From Vagococcus fluvialis bH819 (lineage in GTDB: Bacteria; Bacillota; Bacilli; Lactobacillales; Vagococcaceae): a DNA stretch of 64,000 bases. Each line of letters opens with the position of its first letter. Position 1 is the first letter of the stretch. Location of the stretch: assembly GCF_900163795.1 (NCBI RefSeq), contig NZ_FWFD01000009.1, positions 186,001 through 250,000 of the forward strand. Reading direction: 5' to 3'. The notes under the pieces were generated by a model. It had not been told where the DNA came from and searched no databases. It saw only the letters and a list, made by a program, of their open reading frames with translations. The translations under genes were made by a program, and so were the position numbers. Below, piece by piece: positions 40,804 through 52,976 of the stretch.

Positions 40804-40810
40804 TTATCAA

Positions 40811-40839
40811 ATTATAATGAAAAGAATTAACTCTGTCAA
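40811..40839 (-). promoter_or_regulatory. Promoter of the alaS T-box transcript
   Basis: Perfect consensus on the minus strand: TTGACA (40839-40834), 17 bases, TATAAT (40816-40811). Transcription would start near 40803, at the head of the T-box leader. Nothing else is seen from here to the hydrolase stop at 40886. Confidence 0.85.
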
Positions 40840-40885
40840 CTGACTTATTTTTATTTAAAATTTTGTAGATTAAAATAATAAAACA

Positions 40886-41806
40886 TCATTTATTTAAATA
40901 CATTGATAAAAAATTTGACACTATAGTTTTATATTTGTCTGGATTAGTGCTATAACTCATTCCATGTTTTGCACCTTCAAAAATAACAAGTTCACTTGGT
41001 CCTTTTGTTGCTTCTTTTAATTTATAAACGAATTCTGTAGGAACAAAATCATCCTCATCTCCATGAATTAAAAGCAACGGTAACTTATTCTTTTTAAGTT
41101 GATCTACTGCACTGGCTTCTTTAAAAGAATAACCTACTCTTAATTTAGTATAAATAGATGTCAGTGGGATTAATGGAAATGCCGGCAAATTAAACATTTC
41201 ATTTATTTGATAGGTTAATTCATTTTGGACAGTGTCATAACCACAATCAGCGATAATTGCTTTTACTTGCTTAGGTAATTTTTCTCCGCTAGTCATCATA
41301 ACTGTTGAAGCTCCCATACTTACACCAAATAAAATAATTTCTTCATCTACGCCTTGACGCGTGATGATTTCATCTATCCATTTAACATAATCTTTTCGGT
41401 CCAACCAACCAAAACCAGTATAATCACCCTCACTTTTTCCATGACCTCGATTATCTGGAACCAGAACGTCATAACCTAAATCATAAAATAGTTGTGCATA
41501 TCTTCCCATTGCGTTTCCTTCGCTCATATAACCATGAGCAACAATGACTGTTTTGTTTGTTGGCTTTTTATTTGTTATCAATTTTGCTTGTAACCTTAAA
41601 TTATCTTCTGATTGTACAGTTATTGTTTCCAATTTTTTATCTGCAAACAACCAGTTTTTAGCCATATTTTCTTTACTTTCTGATTTAATAAACTCTTTTT
41701 CTCCTGAAACAATCGCATAATTAAATAAATAGTTAACACCGACACCTAAGACGACTGTTACTAAAACCAAAAGACTTAAAATAATTATTATTAGTTTTTT
41801 TTTCAT
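40886..41806 (-). CDS. Membrane-anchored alpha/beta hydrolase
   Basis: A 306-residue protein with one N-terminal membrane segment (about residues 4-29), so the hydrolase domain is probably outside the cytoplasm. HGYMSEG supplies the oxyanion region, the nucleophile is Ser163 in LFGVSMGAST, the Asp lies in HGDEDDFVP, and the His in GAKHGMSY. DNRGHGKSEGDY is typical of BEM46/YqkD-like hydrolases. The substrate is unknown. The start is the ATG at 41806 with AAGGAG 8 bases upstream. Divergent from the GNAT gene, with only about 60 bases between the starts. Confidence 0.85.
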   Translation of the reverse strand: MKKKLIIIILSLLVLVTVVLGVGVNYLFNYAIVSGEKEFIKSESKENMAKNWLFADKKLETITVQSEDNLRLQAKLITNKKPTNKTVIVAHGYMSEGNAMGRYAQLFYDLGYDVLVPDNRGHGKSEGDYTGFGWLDRKDYVKWIDEIITRQGVDEEIILFGVSMGASTVMMTSGEKLPKQVKAIIADCGYDTVQNELTYQINEMFNLPAFPLIPLTSIYTKLRVGYSFKEASAVDQLKKNKLPLLLIHGDEDDFVPTEFVYKLKEATKGPSELVIFEGAKHGMSYSTNPDKYKTIVSNFLSMYLNK

Positions 41807-41867
41807 AGATATCTCCTTAAACATGTTATGATATAAGTGTTAATAAAACTTGAAAAGGATGGTTCTC

Positions 41868-42302
41868 ATGATCTCAATTATTTTTGATAATCGACAATGG
41901 GTAAAAGCAGCTTCTTATTACTTAAGAACACTAATTTTTGTTCAAGAACAAAAAATTTCACCTAAAGCGGAATTTGATGCCTATGATTCCGATCAAACGA
42001 ATTATCTTGTCATTTTTTACGATAAGACACCGATTGCCACTGGTCGATACCAACAAGATGATATAACAACTGTTAGGCCAGACCGAGTTTGTGTTAAACG
42101 TGAATGGCGAAAAAAAGGGCTTGGACGTCGTGTTATTTTAGAACTTGAACAACAGGGCCGCAAAAACAGCTGTACACTTTCACGAATTCACGGTGAAAAA
42201 CAAGCCGTTCCTTTTTATGAAAAACTGGGCTATCAGGTTGTTTCTGATGAATTTATTGAAGATGGTATTATTTGCGTTAAACTTGAGAAGAATATCTTTT
42301 AA
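41868..42302 (+). CDS. GNAT family N-acetyltransferase
   Basis: A 144-residue acetyltransferase of the ElaA/YjcF-like type. The acetyl-CoA binding motif is VKREWRKKGLGRRVILELEQ (about residues 73-92), followed by HGEKQAVPFYEKLGYQVVSDEFIEDGI. The opening FVQEQKISPKAEFDAYD is typical of the group. The acceptor is unknown. The start is the ATG at 41868 with AAAAGG about 9 bases upstream; the earlier in-frame ATG precedes that site. Converges with the helicase gene onto a shared terminator. Confidence 0.85.
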   Translation: MISIIFDNRQWVKAASYYLRTLIFVQEQKISPKAEFDAYDSDQTNYLVIFYDKTPIATGRYQQDDITTVRPDRVCVKREWRKKGLGRRVILELEQQGRKNSCTLSRIHGEKQAVPFYEKLGYQVVSDEFIEDGIICVKLEKNIF

Positions 42303-42308
42303 AATAAC

Positions 42309-42357
42309 AAAGAGACAAGTCACAATCTAAAAATAGTAGATTGTACTTGTCTCTTTT
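42309..42357. terminator. Bidirectional terminator between the GNAT and DEAD-box genes
   Basis: Long stem: AAAGAGACAAGT pairs with ACTTGTCTCTTT, extended by ACAATCT / AGATTGT with one bulge. A/T runs lie on both sides. Confidence 0.85.
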
Positions 42358-42361
42358 AGAT

Positions 42362-43708
42362 TTAATAATCTTGTTTTCTTGATTTTCTCTTTGCACGATC
42401 TGTTTGACGACGATCGATTTTACGTTTTTGTTTCTCATTATCATCAATAGCATATTGTAATTTTTTCTTGTAAGCTGGTTTTACTTTTTTCTTTTTCTTC
42501 TTAACTAAACCAATCATTGAAATATCTAATTGTTTCTGTGATTTTTCACGTTTTTCACGACGATTACGGTCATATGAATCGACAATTTCTCCACCACGGA
42601 TCACTTTAGGATGAAATTCGATACCTAATTTTTCTAATTCAGCCAGTTGATTTTCATCACTTGGTTGATACAATGTAATGGCAGTTCCTTCCAATCCATT
42701 ACGACCAGTACGACCGACACGGTGAATAAAGAATTCCAAATCAACTGGAATTTCTGCATTAATAACATGAGAAACACCCTCAATATCAATTCCGCGAGCA
42801 GCTAAATCAGTTGCCACAACAAATTGATAATCCAAATTTTGGACGTTCTTCATGACACGTTTTCTTTCACGTGGAGGAATATCTCCATGGATGGTTGCCA
42901 CTTTTAAACCTTGTTCTTTCAAATAAGCTGCAATTTCATTTACACGTTGTTTAGTGTTAGCAAAAACCATAACTAAATAAGGTTGTCCAATGTTTAATAA
43001 TTGATAAATAACTTTATTAACATCTTGTCCCTTTGTTGAAATAGCCCAATTATCAATTGTATCTGAAATAACAGATGAAGGTTTAATATGTTCCACAACA
43101 GGATTGCTCATGTATTTCTTTAGAAACGGTTGTAATTTATTTGGAATCGTTGCTGAAAAGACTAACATTTGTAAATCTTTAGGAAGTGTTGCTGCAATTT
43201 TATCAACATCTTCTAAAAATCCCATGTCTAAAGTCATATCAGCCTCATCCACAACAAAATGATTAGCTGTAAATGTTTTTAATGATTGACTGTTTACTAA
43301 ATCTAAAATCCTACCAGGTGTACCAATTACGATATGCGGTTGACTTGATTTAAGTTTCTCTATTTGACGTTTTTTATCTGTTCCTCCAACATATTGAGAC
43401 ACTCTAATTTCATTTGGAGAGTGTTTAGCAATTTGAAGTGCAGCTTGATAAATTTGCTCAGCTAACTCACGACTTGGTGTTGTAATAATTCCTTGAACTT
43501 CATCTTTTTCAGTATCCACTGCATTCATCATTGGTAGTAAGAATGTATGTGTTTTTCCAGAGCCTGTTTGTGATTGACCCACTACGTTTTTCCCATTCAT
43601 AATAACTGGGATTAGTTTTTCTTGTACTGCTGTTGGTTTAAGAAATTTCTTTTCATCTAAAGCGTTCATTATAAATTCTTGAAAATTATATTGTTTAAAT
43701 AAATTCAT
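42362..43708 (-). CDS. cshB: DEAD-box RNA helicase, CshB-like
   Basis: ATP-dependent RNA helicase (448 residues) of the cold-shock CshB/YqfR type. Motifs: Q motif (F...PTAVQ), Walker A SQTGSGKTHT, TPSRELAEQ, TPGRILDLV, VVDEADMTLDMGF, SAT, ATDLAARGIDIEGV and HRVGRTGRNG. The C-terminal ~80 residues are very rich in Lys/Arg (KKKKKVKPAYKKK), probably for RNA or ribosome binding. The start ATG has GGAAGGTG 6 bases upstream. A role in rRNA maturation or cold growth is inferred from the family. Confidence 0.92.
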   Translation of the reverse strand: MNLFKQYNFQEFIMNALDEKKFLKPTAVQEKLIPVIMNGKNVVGQSQTGSGKTHTFLLPMMNAVDTEKDEVQGIITTPSRELAEQIYQAALQIAKHSPNEIRVSQYVGGTDKKRQIEKLKSSQPHIVIGTPGRILDLVNSQSLKTFTANHFVVDEADMTLDMGFLEDVDKIAATLPKDLQMLVFSATIPNKLQPFLKKYMSNPVVEHIKPSSVISDTIDNWAISTKGQDVNKVIYQLLNIGQPYLVMVFANTKQRVNEIAAYLKEQGLKVATIHGDIPPRERKRVMKNVQNLDYQFVVATDLAARGIDIEGVSHVINAEIPVDLEFFIHRVGRTGRNGLEGTAITLYQPSDENQLAELEKLGIEFHPKVIRGGEIVDSYDRNRREKREKSQKQLDISMIGLVKKKKKKVKPAYKKKLQYAIDDNEKQKRKIDRRQTDRAKRKSRKQDY

Positions 43709-43757
43709 TCTTTCACCTTCCTTCTCTTTTTTTTACCCTTTGGCATTATAGCACATT

Positions 43758-44699
43758 TTAAAAGAATAGTTTTAAAATGATTAAGATAAACACAAAATAA
43801 CTTAAAATTGAATACGTTAAACTACTTGTTGTGAACTCTTCATCTGCTCCATAACTTCTCGCTAAAATCGGCATAGCATTTTGAACAGGCATGGCTGATT
43901 GTAGAATAAAGACATTTAACATTAAAGGAGGAACGGGTATAACCCATGATAACAGGTAAACCACTAAAGGCGAAATAAAGTATCTCCCTAAAAGGACACC
44001 TGCTACATCTTTATTCATTTTGATATTTTTAATCCCAGTTTGATAAATAATAATTCCAATCACAAATAAGGAAAGAGCTGTTGTCATCCCACCTACATAA
44101 GTTGAAAAATCAAACAAAGGCTTTGGTACATCGATTCCTGTTAGTAACCACATTATTCCCACTACAAATCCCATTAAAGCAGGAGAAAGTAATTGTTTTA
44201 ATAATTTTTTAAAGCTAAATTTGGCTTTTTTTATATCAATTTCAGGATTATCATTGGCAATTAAAAGAATGCCTATCGTAAAGAAAAAGGTTGTGTTACA
44301 CATATAATAAAGCAAAGCATATGGAATTGCTTTTTCTCCAAAAATCGCCATATTTACTGGTAACCCCATAAAAATAGTATTTGCTGCCGTAAACATAGTC
44401 ATAAAAGAACCACGTCTAGTTATGGGGACCTTCGTTACTTTGGCATAAATAAAGCTAATGCCAAATGTAATGATAATAGATGTAAAGGGTAAAGCAATTC
44501 CCTTAAATAATTCTAAAAACTCTGATCTTGTAAATTTTTGTGTCATATTTAAAAACATACTTAAAGGCAATGTGATATTTAAAACTAATTTAGAAAAAAC
44601 GTCTGCCGTATGATTATCAAACCACTTTCTCCAAGTTAAAATATAACTTAGCAAAATAATCGCAAAAACGACTAAAATATTTAAATAAGCTGCAATCAT
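43758..44699 (-). CDS. AEC family transporter
   Basis: A 313-residue membrane protein with about ten hydrophobic segments, of the auxin efflux carrier (AEC) family; bacterial members carry malate or other organic acids or remain unassigned. Typical features are the repeated five-helix halves, GLPVNMAIFGEKA and the C-terminal LQSAMPVQNAMPILARSYG. Its ATG follows the alr stop directly (TAAATG), so the two are cotranscribed. The link with alanine racemase suggests, but does not show, an amino-acid-related substrate. Confidence 0.88.
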   Translation of the reverse strand: MIAAYLNILVVFAIILLSYILTWRKWFDNHTADVFSKLVLNITLPLSMFLNMTQKFTRSEFLELFKGIALPFTSIIITFGISFIYAKVTKVPITRRGSFMTMFTAANTIFMGLPVNMAIFGEKAIPYALLYYMCNTTFFFTIGILLIANDNPEIDIKKAKFSFKKLLKQLLSPALMGFVVGIMWLLTGIDVPKPLFDFSTYVGGMTTALSLFVIGIIIYQTGIKNIKMNKDVAGVLLGRYFISPLVVYLLSWVIPVPPLMLNVFILQSAMPVQNAMPILARSYGADEEFTTSSLTYSILSYFVFILIILKLFF

Positions 44700-45830
44700 T
44701 TAGTTTAATTCAACCTCCTGACCATTCTTTATATAGATTCTTGGCAATCTATCGGTTAAACCACATGTTATTTCATAATTAATTGTCTTAACAAATTCAG
44801 CTCCCGATTGAATTGAATTGAACGTTCCTTTGTTTTCACCAAAAATGGTTACTATTGTTCCAGTTTTATATTCTTGATCTAATCTAATCATGCATTGATC
44901 CATACAAATCCGCCCAACAATTGGACATTTTTTTCCATCTACTAAAACATGAAATCCTTGAAAATCACGAACCAAACCATCAGCATAACCAATTGGCAGT
45001 GTTGCTATCCACTCAGATTCTAATGTTTCATACGTTGCTCCATAACCTATTTTTTCACCTCTCGGTAATTTTTTTATATGAATGATTTTGGTTTCCAAAC
45101 TTAGCGCTTGCTTTAACTTGAATGGTTCTTCTAATTCATTACCTGAAGGATTCATTCCATACATGGCATCTCCAAAACGAATCAAGTTACTCTCCCAAGC
45201 ACCATGCCATAAAGCTGTTGCTGAATTAGAAGTATGGATATACTTCATTTCTCTTCCAAAAATGTCTAACGCATTAACAAACCTTTTTTTCTGTAGCTCT
45301 ACATAAGAAAAATCTTGAGAATCTGCCTTAGAAAAATGAGTAAATATCCCTTCAAACTCTATTAAAGGATTATTCTCTAATATTTTTTTGGCTTCTTTCA
45401 TTTCTGATTCTTCTCTTAATCCTATTCTTCCCATACCAGTATCAATTTTTAAGTGAATTTTAATCGGGCTTTTTACTTTTTTATCTAGTAACATTAACCA
45501 TTCTAGAGAAGTTGCTGTTAATGTAATATCATGTTGAATAGCTTTATTTATGTATTCAATTTCCACATAACTCAAAACAATAATCGGTTCCTTTATCTCA
45601 GCTTCTCGTAATTCTAGGGCCTCATTTAAATTAGAAACACATAAACCTCTCGCCCCAGCTTTTATTGCAGTTTTAGCAGTTGCGACGGCTCCATGTCCAT
45701 AGCCATTAGCTTTTACAACAGCATATAACGTTTGAGAAGAATTTAGTCTCTTTATTTCTTCTTTGATGTTAAAATCTATGGCATCTAAATTTATTTTTAA
45801 TCGACTTGATCGATAAGTACTTGGTATCAT
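44700..45830 (-). CDS. alr: Alanine racemase
   Basis: PLP enzyme producing D-alanine for peptidoglycan and teichoic acids. The PLP lysine is Lys40 in YAVVKANGYGHGAV. GYGATYETL supplies the second catalytic Tyr, and CMDQCMIRL marks the beta domain. Length 376 is standard. The start ATG has GAGGAG 6 bases upstream. It leads a two-gene unit with the AEC transporter. The usual acpS neighbour of alr in Firmicutes is not present here. Confidence 0.95.
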   Translation of the reverse strand: MIPSTYRSSRLKINLDAIDFNIKEEIKRLNSSQTLYAVVKANGYGHGAVATAKTAIKAGARGLCVSNLNEALELREAEIKEPIIVLSYVEIEYINKAIQHDITLTATSLEWLMLLDKKVKSPIKIHLKIDTGMGRIGLREESEMKEAKKILENNPLIEFEGIFTHFSKADSQDFSYVELQKKRFVNALDIFGREMKYIHTSNSATALWHGAWESNLIRFGDAMYGMNPSGNELEEPFKLKQALSLETKIIHIKKLPRGEKIGYGATYETLESEWIATLPIGYADGLVRDFQGFHVLVDGKKCPIVGRICMDQCMIRLDQEYKTGTIVTIFGENKGTFNSIQSGAEFVKTINYEITCGLTDRLPRIYIKNGQEVELN

Positions 45831-45900
45831 CCTCTTCTCCTCTTTTCACTTTTACTATTTTAATAGAATGGTTAGTTAGTTTGTCTACCATATCAATAAA

Positions 45901-45930
45901 AAAGAGACTGACGTTTGGGTCAGCCTCTTT
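45901..45930 (-). terminator. Terminator after the DegV gene
   Basis: AAAGAG-CTGAC / GTCAG-CTCTTT stem with one mismatch and a G+T loop, followed by six Ts on the minus strand. Its core (AGAGRCTGAC ... GTCAGCCTCTTT) is related to the dispersed repeat at 15933 and 35686. Confidence 0.8.
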
Positions 45931-45933
45931 TGG

Positions 45934-46788
45934 TTAATTCTTTGGTGCAACACCTATTGCTACAGCTTTCTCTCCAAGGTGAGTCCCTACCACTGGACCA
46001 AAATCACATATAACTACATCTAAATCTGGATATTTCTCTAATAAATTAGATTCAACTTGTGTGGCTATTTCGTAATTATTACAATGAATAACATAAAAAG
46101 AACTATTTTCGGGGTTGCTTTTTATTTCATTTAGAACGATTTCTTCAATTCTATTTAAAGCTTTTTTTTGTGAACGTATTTTTTCACTTAAAATAATATT
46201 TCCTTCTTTAAAGCAAAGTATTGGTTTTATTTTTAAAAGGGTGCCAATTACTGCTGCTCCATTTTTTAAACGACCTCCACGAACTAAGTGGTTTAAATCA
46301 TCTACAACAATATAACCTTCAACCAGCTCTCTAACGACTGTTAATTTATCTGTAATTAATTCCGGTTTCATTTCCGGTTCATTTACCATATCAAGAGCAA
46401 TTTCCACCATTTTCCCCATTGGTCCGCTCGTTAATAGTGAGTCAAATGGATAAATGGTGATATCCTCTACTTCACTAGCAATACTCTTCAAAGAGCTAAT
46501 AAATCCAGAGATACCTGATGACATATGAATGCTTATAACCGCATCATAGCCTTTTTTAGCAATTTTTTCGTAAAGTTCAAAAAGTTCACCAATTGATGGT
46601 TGTGATGTTTTAGGAAAATTTTTGGCATTATTTAATAGATCGTAGAAGCCATCCACATGAATGTCTATTCCTTCATTATAAACAGTTTCATCAATAATCA
46701 ATGGTACTGGTACGATGAATAGATCTTCACGACTTCGATAGTCATCTTTTAAGAAAACGGTGCTATCCGTGACGACTGCAATTTTCAT
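45934..46788 (-). CDS. DegV family fatty-acid-binding protein
   Basis: A 284-residue DegV protein; the family binds long-chain fatty acids and presents them to the FakA kinase in Firmicutes. It begins MKIAVVTDSTVFLKDD (the TDS motif). TSQPSIGELFELYEK, HMSSGISGF (fatty acid carboxylate site) and VDDLNHLVRGGRLKNGAAVIG are all present, together with a C-terminal HLGEKAVAIG. The start ATG has AGAGG 10 bases upstream. Monocistronic, with a strong promoter; no FakA gene is nearby. Confidence 0.92.
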   Translation of the reverse strand: MKIAVVTDSTVFLKDDYRSREDLFIVPVPLIIDETVYNEGIDIHVDGFYDLLNNAKNFPKTSQPSIGELFELYEKIAKKGYDAVISIHMSSGISGFISSLKSIASEVEDITIYPFDSLLTSGPMGKMVEIALDMVNEPEMKPELITDKLTVVRELVEGYIVVDDLNHLVRGGRLKNGAAVIGTLLKIKPILCFKEGNIILSEKIRSQKKALNRIEEIVLNEIKSNPENSSFYVIHCNNYEIATQVESNLLEKYPDLDVVICDFGPVVGTHLGEKAVAIGVAPKN

Positions 46789-46840
46789 TATTATTATTCC
46801 TCTATTCTTTTATCTTTCGGGTAAATTACACCTAGCATTC

Positions 46841-46869
46841 ATTATAGAGTTCTATTTTCTTAATGTAAA
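46841..46869 (-). promoter_or_regulatory. Promoter of the DegV gene
   Basis: On the minus strand TTTACA (46869-46864), 17 bases, TATAAT (46846-46841), about 55 bases before the start. One mismatch in the -35. Confidence 0.7.
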
Positions 46870-46885
46870 GAAAAAGAATGACGAA

Positions 46886-47929
46886 TTATTTACTCAAAAA
46901 ACTCTTAATTGCTTCGCTATTAGCAGCTGTATCGATTTCTAAAACACTTCCTGCATGATCGTAATAACCATCACTCCAAGTGCCTTCAACAGGTACTGTT
47001 AATATTTCTAAGGGTTTGTGACTACTAAATAAGTAACTTGATCCTGCACCTGGATAGAAACTAAATGGGATATCAGTTTGTGTATAGCCTTGAACTTTCC
47101 CAACCGCTTCAGGAAAACGCCAGGCATTTAGCGGATTAAATCCTTGTTTTAATAAAGCTGTCATAACTTGTTGTTGTCGCCTTACTCGACCAAAATCACT
47201 TTCCTCATCTTTTCTAAAACGGGCATATTGAAGTGCTTGTTCCCCACTCATTTTTTGTGGTCCCTTCTTGATAACAGTCCCTTCGACTTCCAAGTCTTTT
47301 TCAGCATCAATTTGTAAACCTGATGGCGCTAATGTATCAACAATTTTGGGAAAAGAGTCAAAATTAACAATAGCGTAATATTGAATTGGAATGCCAAATG
47401 TTTCTTTGACAGTTTTCCGAACCAATTCAGGTCCCCCATACGAATAAGCCGCGTTTATTTTATTACTTTCCAAACCATTATCAGTTGGAATTGAGACATA
47501 GGTATCACGCATAATAGAAACTAATTTTGGTTGCCTATTTTTCTTATCATAATGAGCAATCATGATTGAGTCTGATCGCCCTTGATCTTCACCACGAGAA
47601 TCACTTCCAAGGAGTAAAATATTAGTCGAGCCATCGCCACTTTTTTCTCCTAAAAAAGTCCCTACATCTGCTTGTTTATTATTTTTATCAAACTTAGTAG
47701 CCATTATACCTTTTAAATAACCAAATAAACCTAATACCAGAAGAATTATTAGAAACCACAGAACTATTCGACCTTTTCGTTTCTTTTTCTTAGGTTTTTT
47801 TATCTGTTTTTCAATTGGTTGTTGTGATTGATTTTTTACTTCCGATTCAATTTTTTTGTTGGTTTTCTTTTTTGCTTCTTTTTCAAGTTCTTCTTGACGT
47901 CTTTTATCCATTCTTGTCATATTCGCCAT
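46886..47929 (-). CDS. LytR-CpsA-Psr (LCP) family cell-wall polymer ligase
   Basis: A 347-residue enzyme of the family that transfers wall teichoic acid or polysaccharide from undecaprenyl phosphate to peptidoglycan. A highly basic cytoplasmic N-terminus (residues 1-52) is followed by one membrane helix (about 53-73) and an extracellular LCP domain. The domain has LLLGSDSRGEDQGRSDSIMIAHYD, SIMRDTYVSIP, KINAAYSYGG and ALQYARFRKDEESDFGRVRRQQQ. The start ATG has GAGGGA 7 bases upstream. It lies 100 bases after pheA with no clear terminator between, so some read-through from the aro operon is possible. Confidence 0.93.
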   Translation of the reverse strand: MANMTRMDKRRQEELEKEAKKKTNKKIESEVKNQSQQPIEKQIKKPKKKKRKGRIVLWFLIILLVLGLFGYLKGIMATKFDKNNKQADVGTFLGEKSGDGSTNILLLGSDSRGEDQGRSDSIMIAHYDKKNRQPKLVSIMRDTYVSIPTDNGLESNKINAAYSYGGPELVRKTVKETFGIPIQYYAIVNFDSFPKIVDTLAPSGLQIDAEKDLEVEGTVIKKGPQKMSGEQALQYARFRKDEESDFGRVRRQQQVMTALLKQGFNPLNAWRFPEAVGKVQGYTQTDIPFSFYPGAGSSYLFSSHKPLEILTVPVEGTWSDGYYDHAGSVLEIDTAANSEAIKSFLSK

Positions 47930-48028
47930 TTAGATCCCTCTCTTAGTCTATAAATAAAATCTAATTAAGGATAAACTATTTTGAAAAATAAAGGAATAGA
48001 AAGCTCTGAATCTTATCATATTTTTACA

Positions 48029-48870
48029 CTACTTTTTTAAATAAACAGGATAGCAACCTAAATCTTTAATTTTTGCTCCTAAAGTGCTCATTTCTTCTAA
48101 TGCTAAATTGATTAATGATAAATCCTCGCATTTTATATCCAATAGAAAGAAATAGTCACCTAGTTTAGTTTTTAAAGGTCTTGATTCAATTTTAGTTAAA
48201 TCAATTTCTCTCCAACTAAGAGTAGAGAGTATCTTATGTAAATTACCGGGTTTATTTTTTTCCATCTCGACAGCGATTGTTTTTCGCTGAATCTGACTTT
48301 TGAATTTTCCATGATGTAATTGATCTTTACCAATTACCCAAAACCTCGTTTGATTGTTAGGTATATCTTGAATATTGGCGTTAACAACAGATAAACCATA
48401 TCTTTCTGCTGCTTCTTTTGAGGCAACAGCCCCTACACATTCATTCGGATTGTTTTTCAACCATTCTGCTGCCTCTGTTGTAGAATTTGTTATTTCTTGC
48501 TTTGTATTAGGTAAATACTCAGAAATAAATTGTTGTGTTTGTGCCAACGCTTGTGGGTGAGATTTGACTATTTTTATACTTTTCCACGATTCTTTCCAAT
48601 TTGGATGAACCATTAAATTTTGATTAATAGGTAAGATTATCTCTGCTTGAATGGGCAGACTCGAATAATGATATAAATAGTCTAGTGTTTGATTGACTGT
48701 TCCTTCAATGCTGTTTTCAATCGGAACTACTACATAATCAACTTGTCCCAATTCCACTCCCTTTAGACAAGCAACAATCGTTTGAAACGGAGTTAGCATC
48801 TCAGAAGGAAATATAAATTTAGTGGCTGAATAGGTGAAAGAACCCACAGGACCTAAGTAACCAATAGTCA

Positions 48871-48871
<1 letters not shown>
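48029..48871 (-). CDS. pheA: Prephenate dehydratase
   Basis: Converts prephenate to phenylpyruvate for phenylalanine. The catalytic domain opens IGYLGPVGSFTYSAT. PIENSIEGTVNQTLDYL and NQTRFWVIGKD follow. The C-terminal ACT domain (TIAVEMEKNKPGNLHKIL ... KIESRPLK) contains the ESRP element associated with phenylalanine feedback binding. Length 280, without a fused chorismate mutase. It is the last gene of the aro operon, and its ATG shares one base with the aroK stop (TAATG). Confidence 0.96.
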
Positions 48872-51771
<2,900 letters not shown>

Positions 51772-51794
51772 GTTTCGTTCCTCCTTATATTTTT

Positions 51795-52961
51795 TTAAAA
51801 ATTAAGAGTATAGTCACGATAACGTTTTACTTCATCTTTCATTCTTTCAAAAGAATCACTTTCAAATTTATCTAACATTGCTTTGGCAATTTCAATCGTC
51901 ACCATCGCTTCTGCCACCACACAAGCCGCAGGAACAGCAGAGCTATCTGAGCGTTCTACACTTGCTTTATAAGGCTCTTTAGTATCTATATTTACTGATT
52001 GTAATGGTTTGTAAAGTGTTGGTATTGGCTTCATGACACCACGAACCACAACAGGCATTCCATTTGTCATGCCACCTTCAAATCCACCTAAATTATTGCT
52101 CGTGCGAGTATAACCTGTTTCTTTGCTCCAAATGATTTCATCCATCACTTCACTGCCATAAAGTCTAGCGGCTTCAAAACCAACGCCAAATTCAACCCCT
52201 TTAAACGCGTTAATTGAAACGACTGCTTGGGCGATTTTTCCATCTAATTTTTGATCCCACTGTGTGTAGCTACCTAATCCAATCGGAACACCACCCACAA
52301 CAACCTCTACAACACCACCAATGGTATTTCCTTCTTTTTTAGTCGCATCAATTTTTTCTTTCATTGCTTCTTCAATTTTTGGATCTACGCATCTTACGGC
52401 TGATTTTTCCGCTTTTTCTTTAATTTCAGCAACAGTCATGGTCTCTGGTATTGTGCCACGAACACCACCAATTTCTAAAACATGGCCAGCCACATCTATC
52501 TCTAATTCTTTAAGCATTCTTTTACAAACAGCCGCAATAGCAACACGCATAGTTGTTTCTCTAGCAGAAGATCTTTCTAAAACATTTCTTAAATCATCCT
52601 GTTTGTATTTGATGCCACCTACCAAATCTGCATGTCCTGGTCTTGGTTTTGCTAAACGCCGTATTTTTTTTGCTCGGTCGTCTACTGGTTCGATTCCCAT
52701 AACTGTTTCCCAATTTTTAAAATCATCATTTTTAACAACCAGTGTGATAGGTGAACCTAACGTTTTACCGTGTCTGACGCCTGATGTAATTTCGACTGTA
52801 TCTGTTTCAATTAACATTCGTCCGCCACGTCCATAACCACCTTGACGTCTTTTTAAATCATCATTTATATCTTCAATCGATAATGTAATTCCGGCTGGCA
52901 TCCCATCAATAATGGCTGTTAATTCTGGTCCATGTGATTCTCCTGCAGTAAAATAACGCAT
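51795..52961 (-). CDS. aroC: Chorismate synthase
   Basis: Final step of the shared pathway, converting EPSP to chorismate with reduced FMN. Signatures: [18 protein letters not shown] at the start, [12 protein letters not shown], then [13 protein letters not shown] and [15 protein letters not shown]. The C-terminus includes [17 protein letters not shown] use the ATG at 52961 ([11 protein letters not shown]), 388 residues, because GGGGGA lies 6 bases upstream. The ATG two codons earlier touches that site. No separate flavin reductase gene is present in the operon. Confidence 0.96.
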   Translation of the reverse strand: MRYFTAGESHGPELTAIIDGMPAGITLSIEDINDDLKRRQGGYGRGGRMLIETDTVEITSGVRHGKTLGSPITLVVKNDDFKNWETVMGIEPVDDRAKKIRRLAKPRPGHADLVGGIKYKQDDLRNVLERSSARETTMRVAIAAVCKRMLKELEIDVAGHVLEIGGVRGTIPETMTVAEIKEKAEKSAVRCVDPKIEEAMKEKIDATKKEGNTIGGVVEVVVGGVPIGLGSYTQWDQKLDGKIAQAVVSINAFKGVEFGVGFEAARLYGSEVMDEIIWSKETGYTRTSNNLGGFEGGMTNGMPVVVRGVMKPIPTLYKPLQSVNIDTKEPYKASVERSDSSAVPAACVVAEAMVTIEIAKAMLDKFESDSFERMKDEVKRYRDYTLNF

Positions 52962-52976
52962 ACTCATTCCCCCAAT

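Noticed and set aside
52321-52836. 171-residue open frame antisense to aroC
   Set aside because: It lies wholly inside a well-supported chorismate synthase gene on the other strand, lacks a ribosome site, and its residues mirror the aroC codons.
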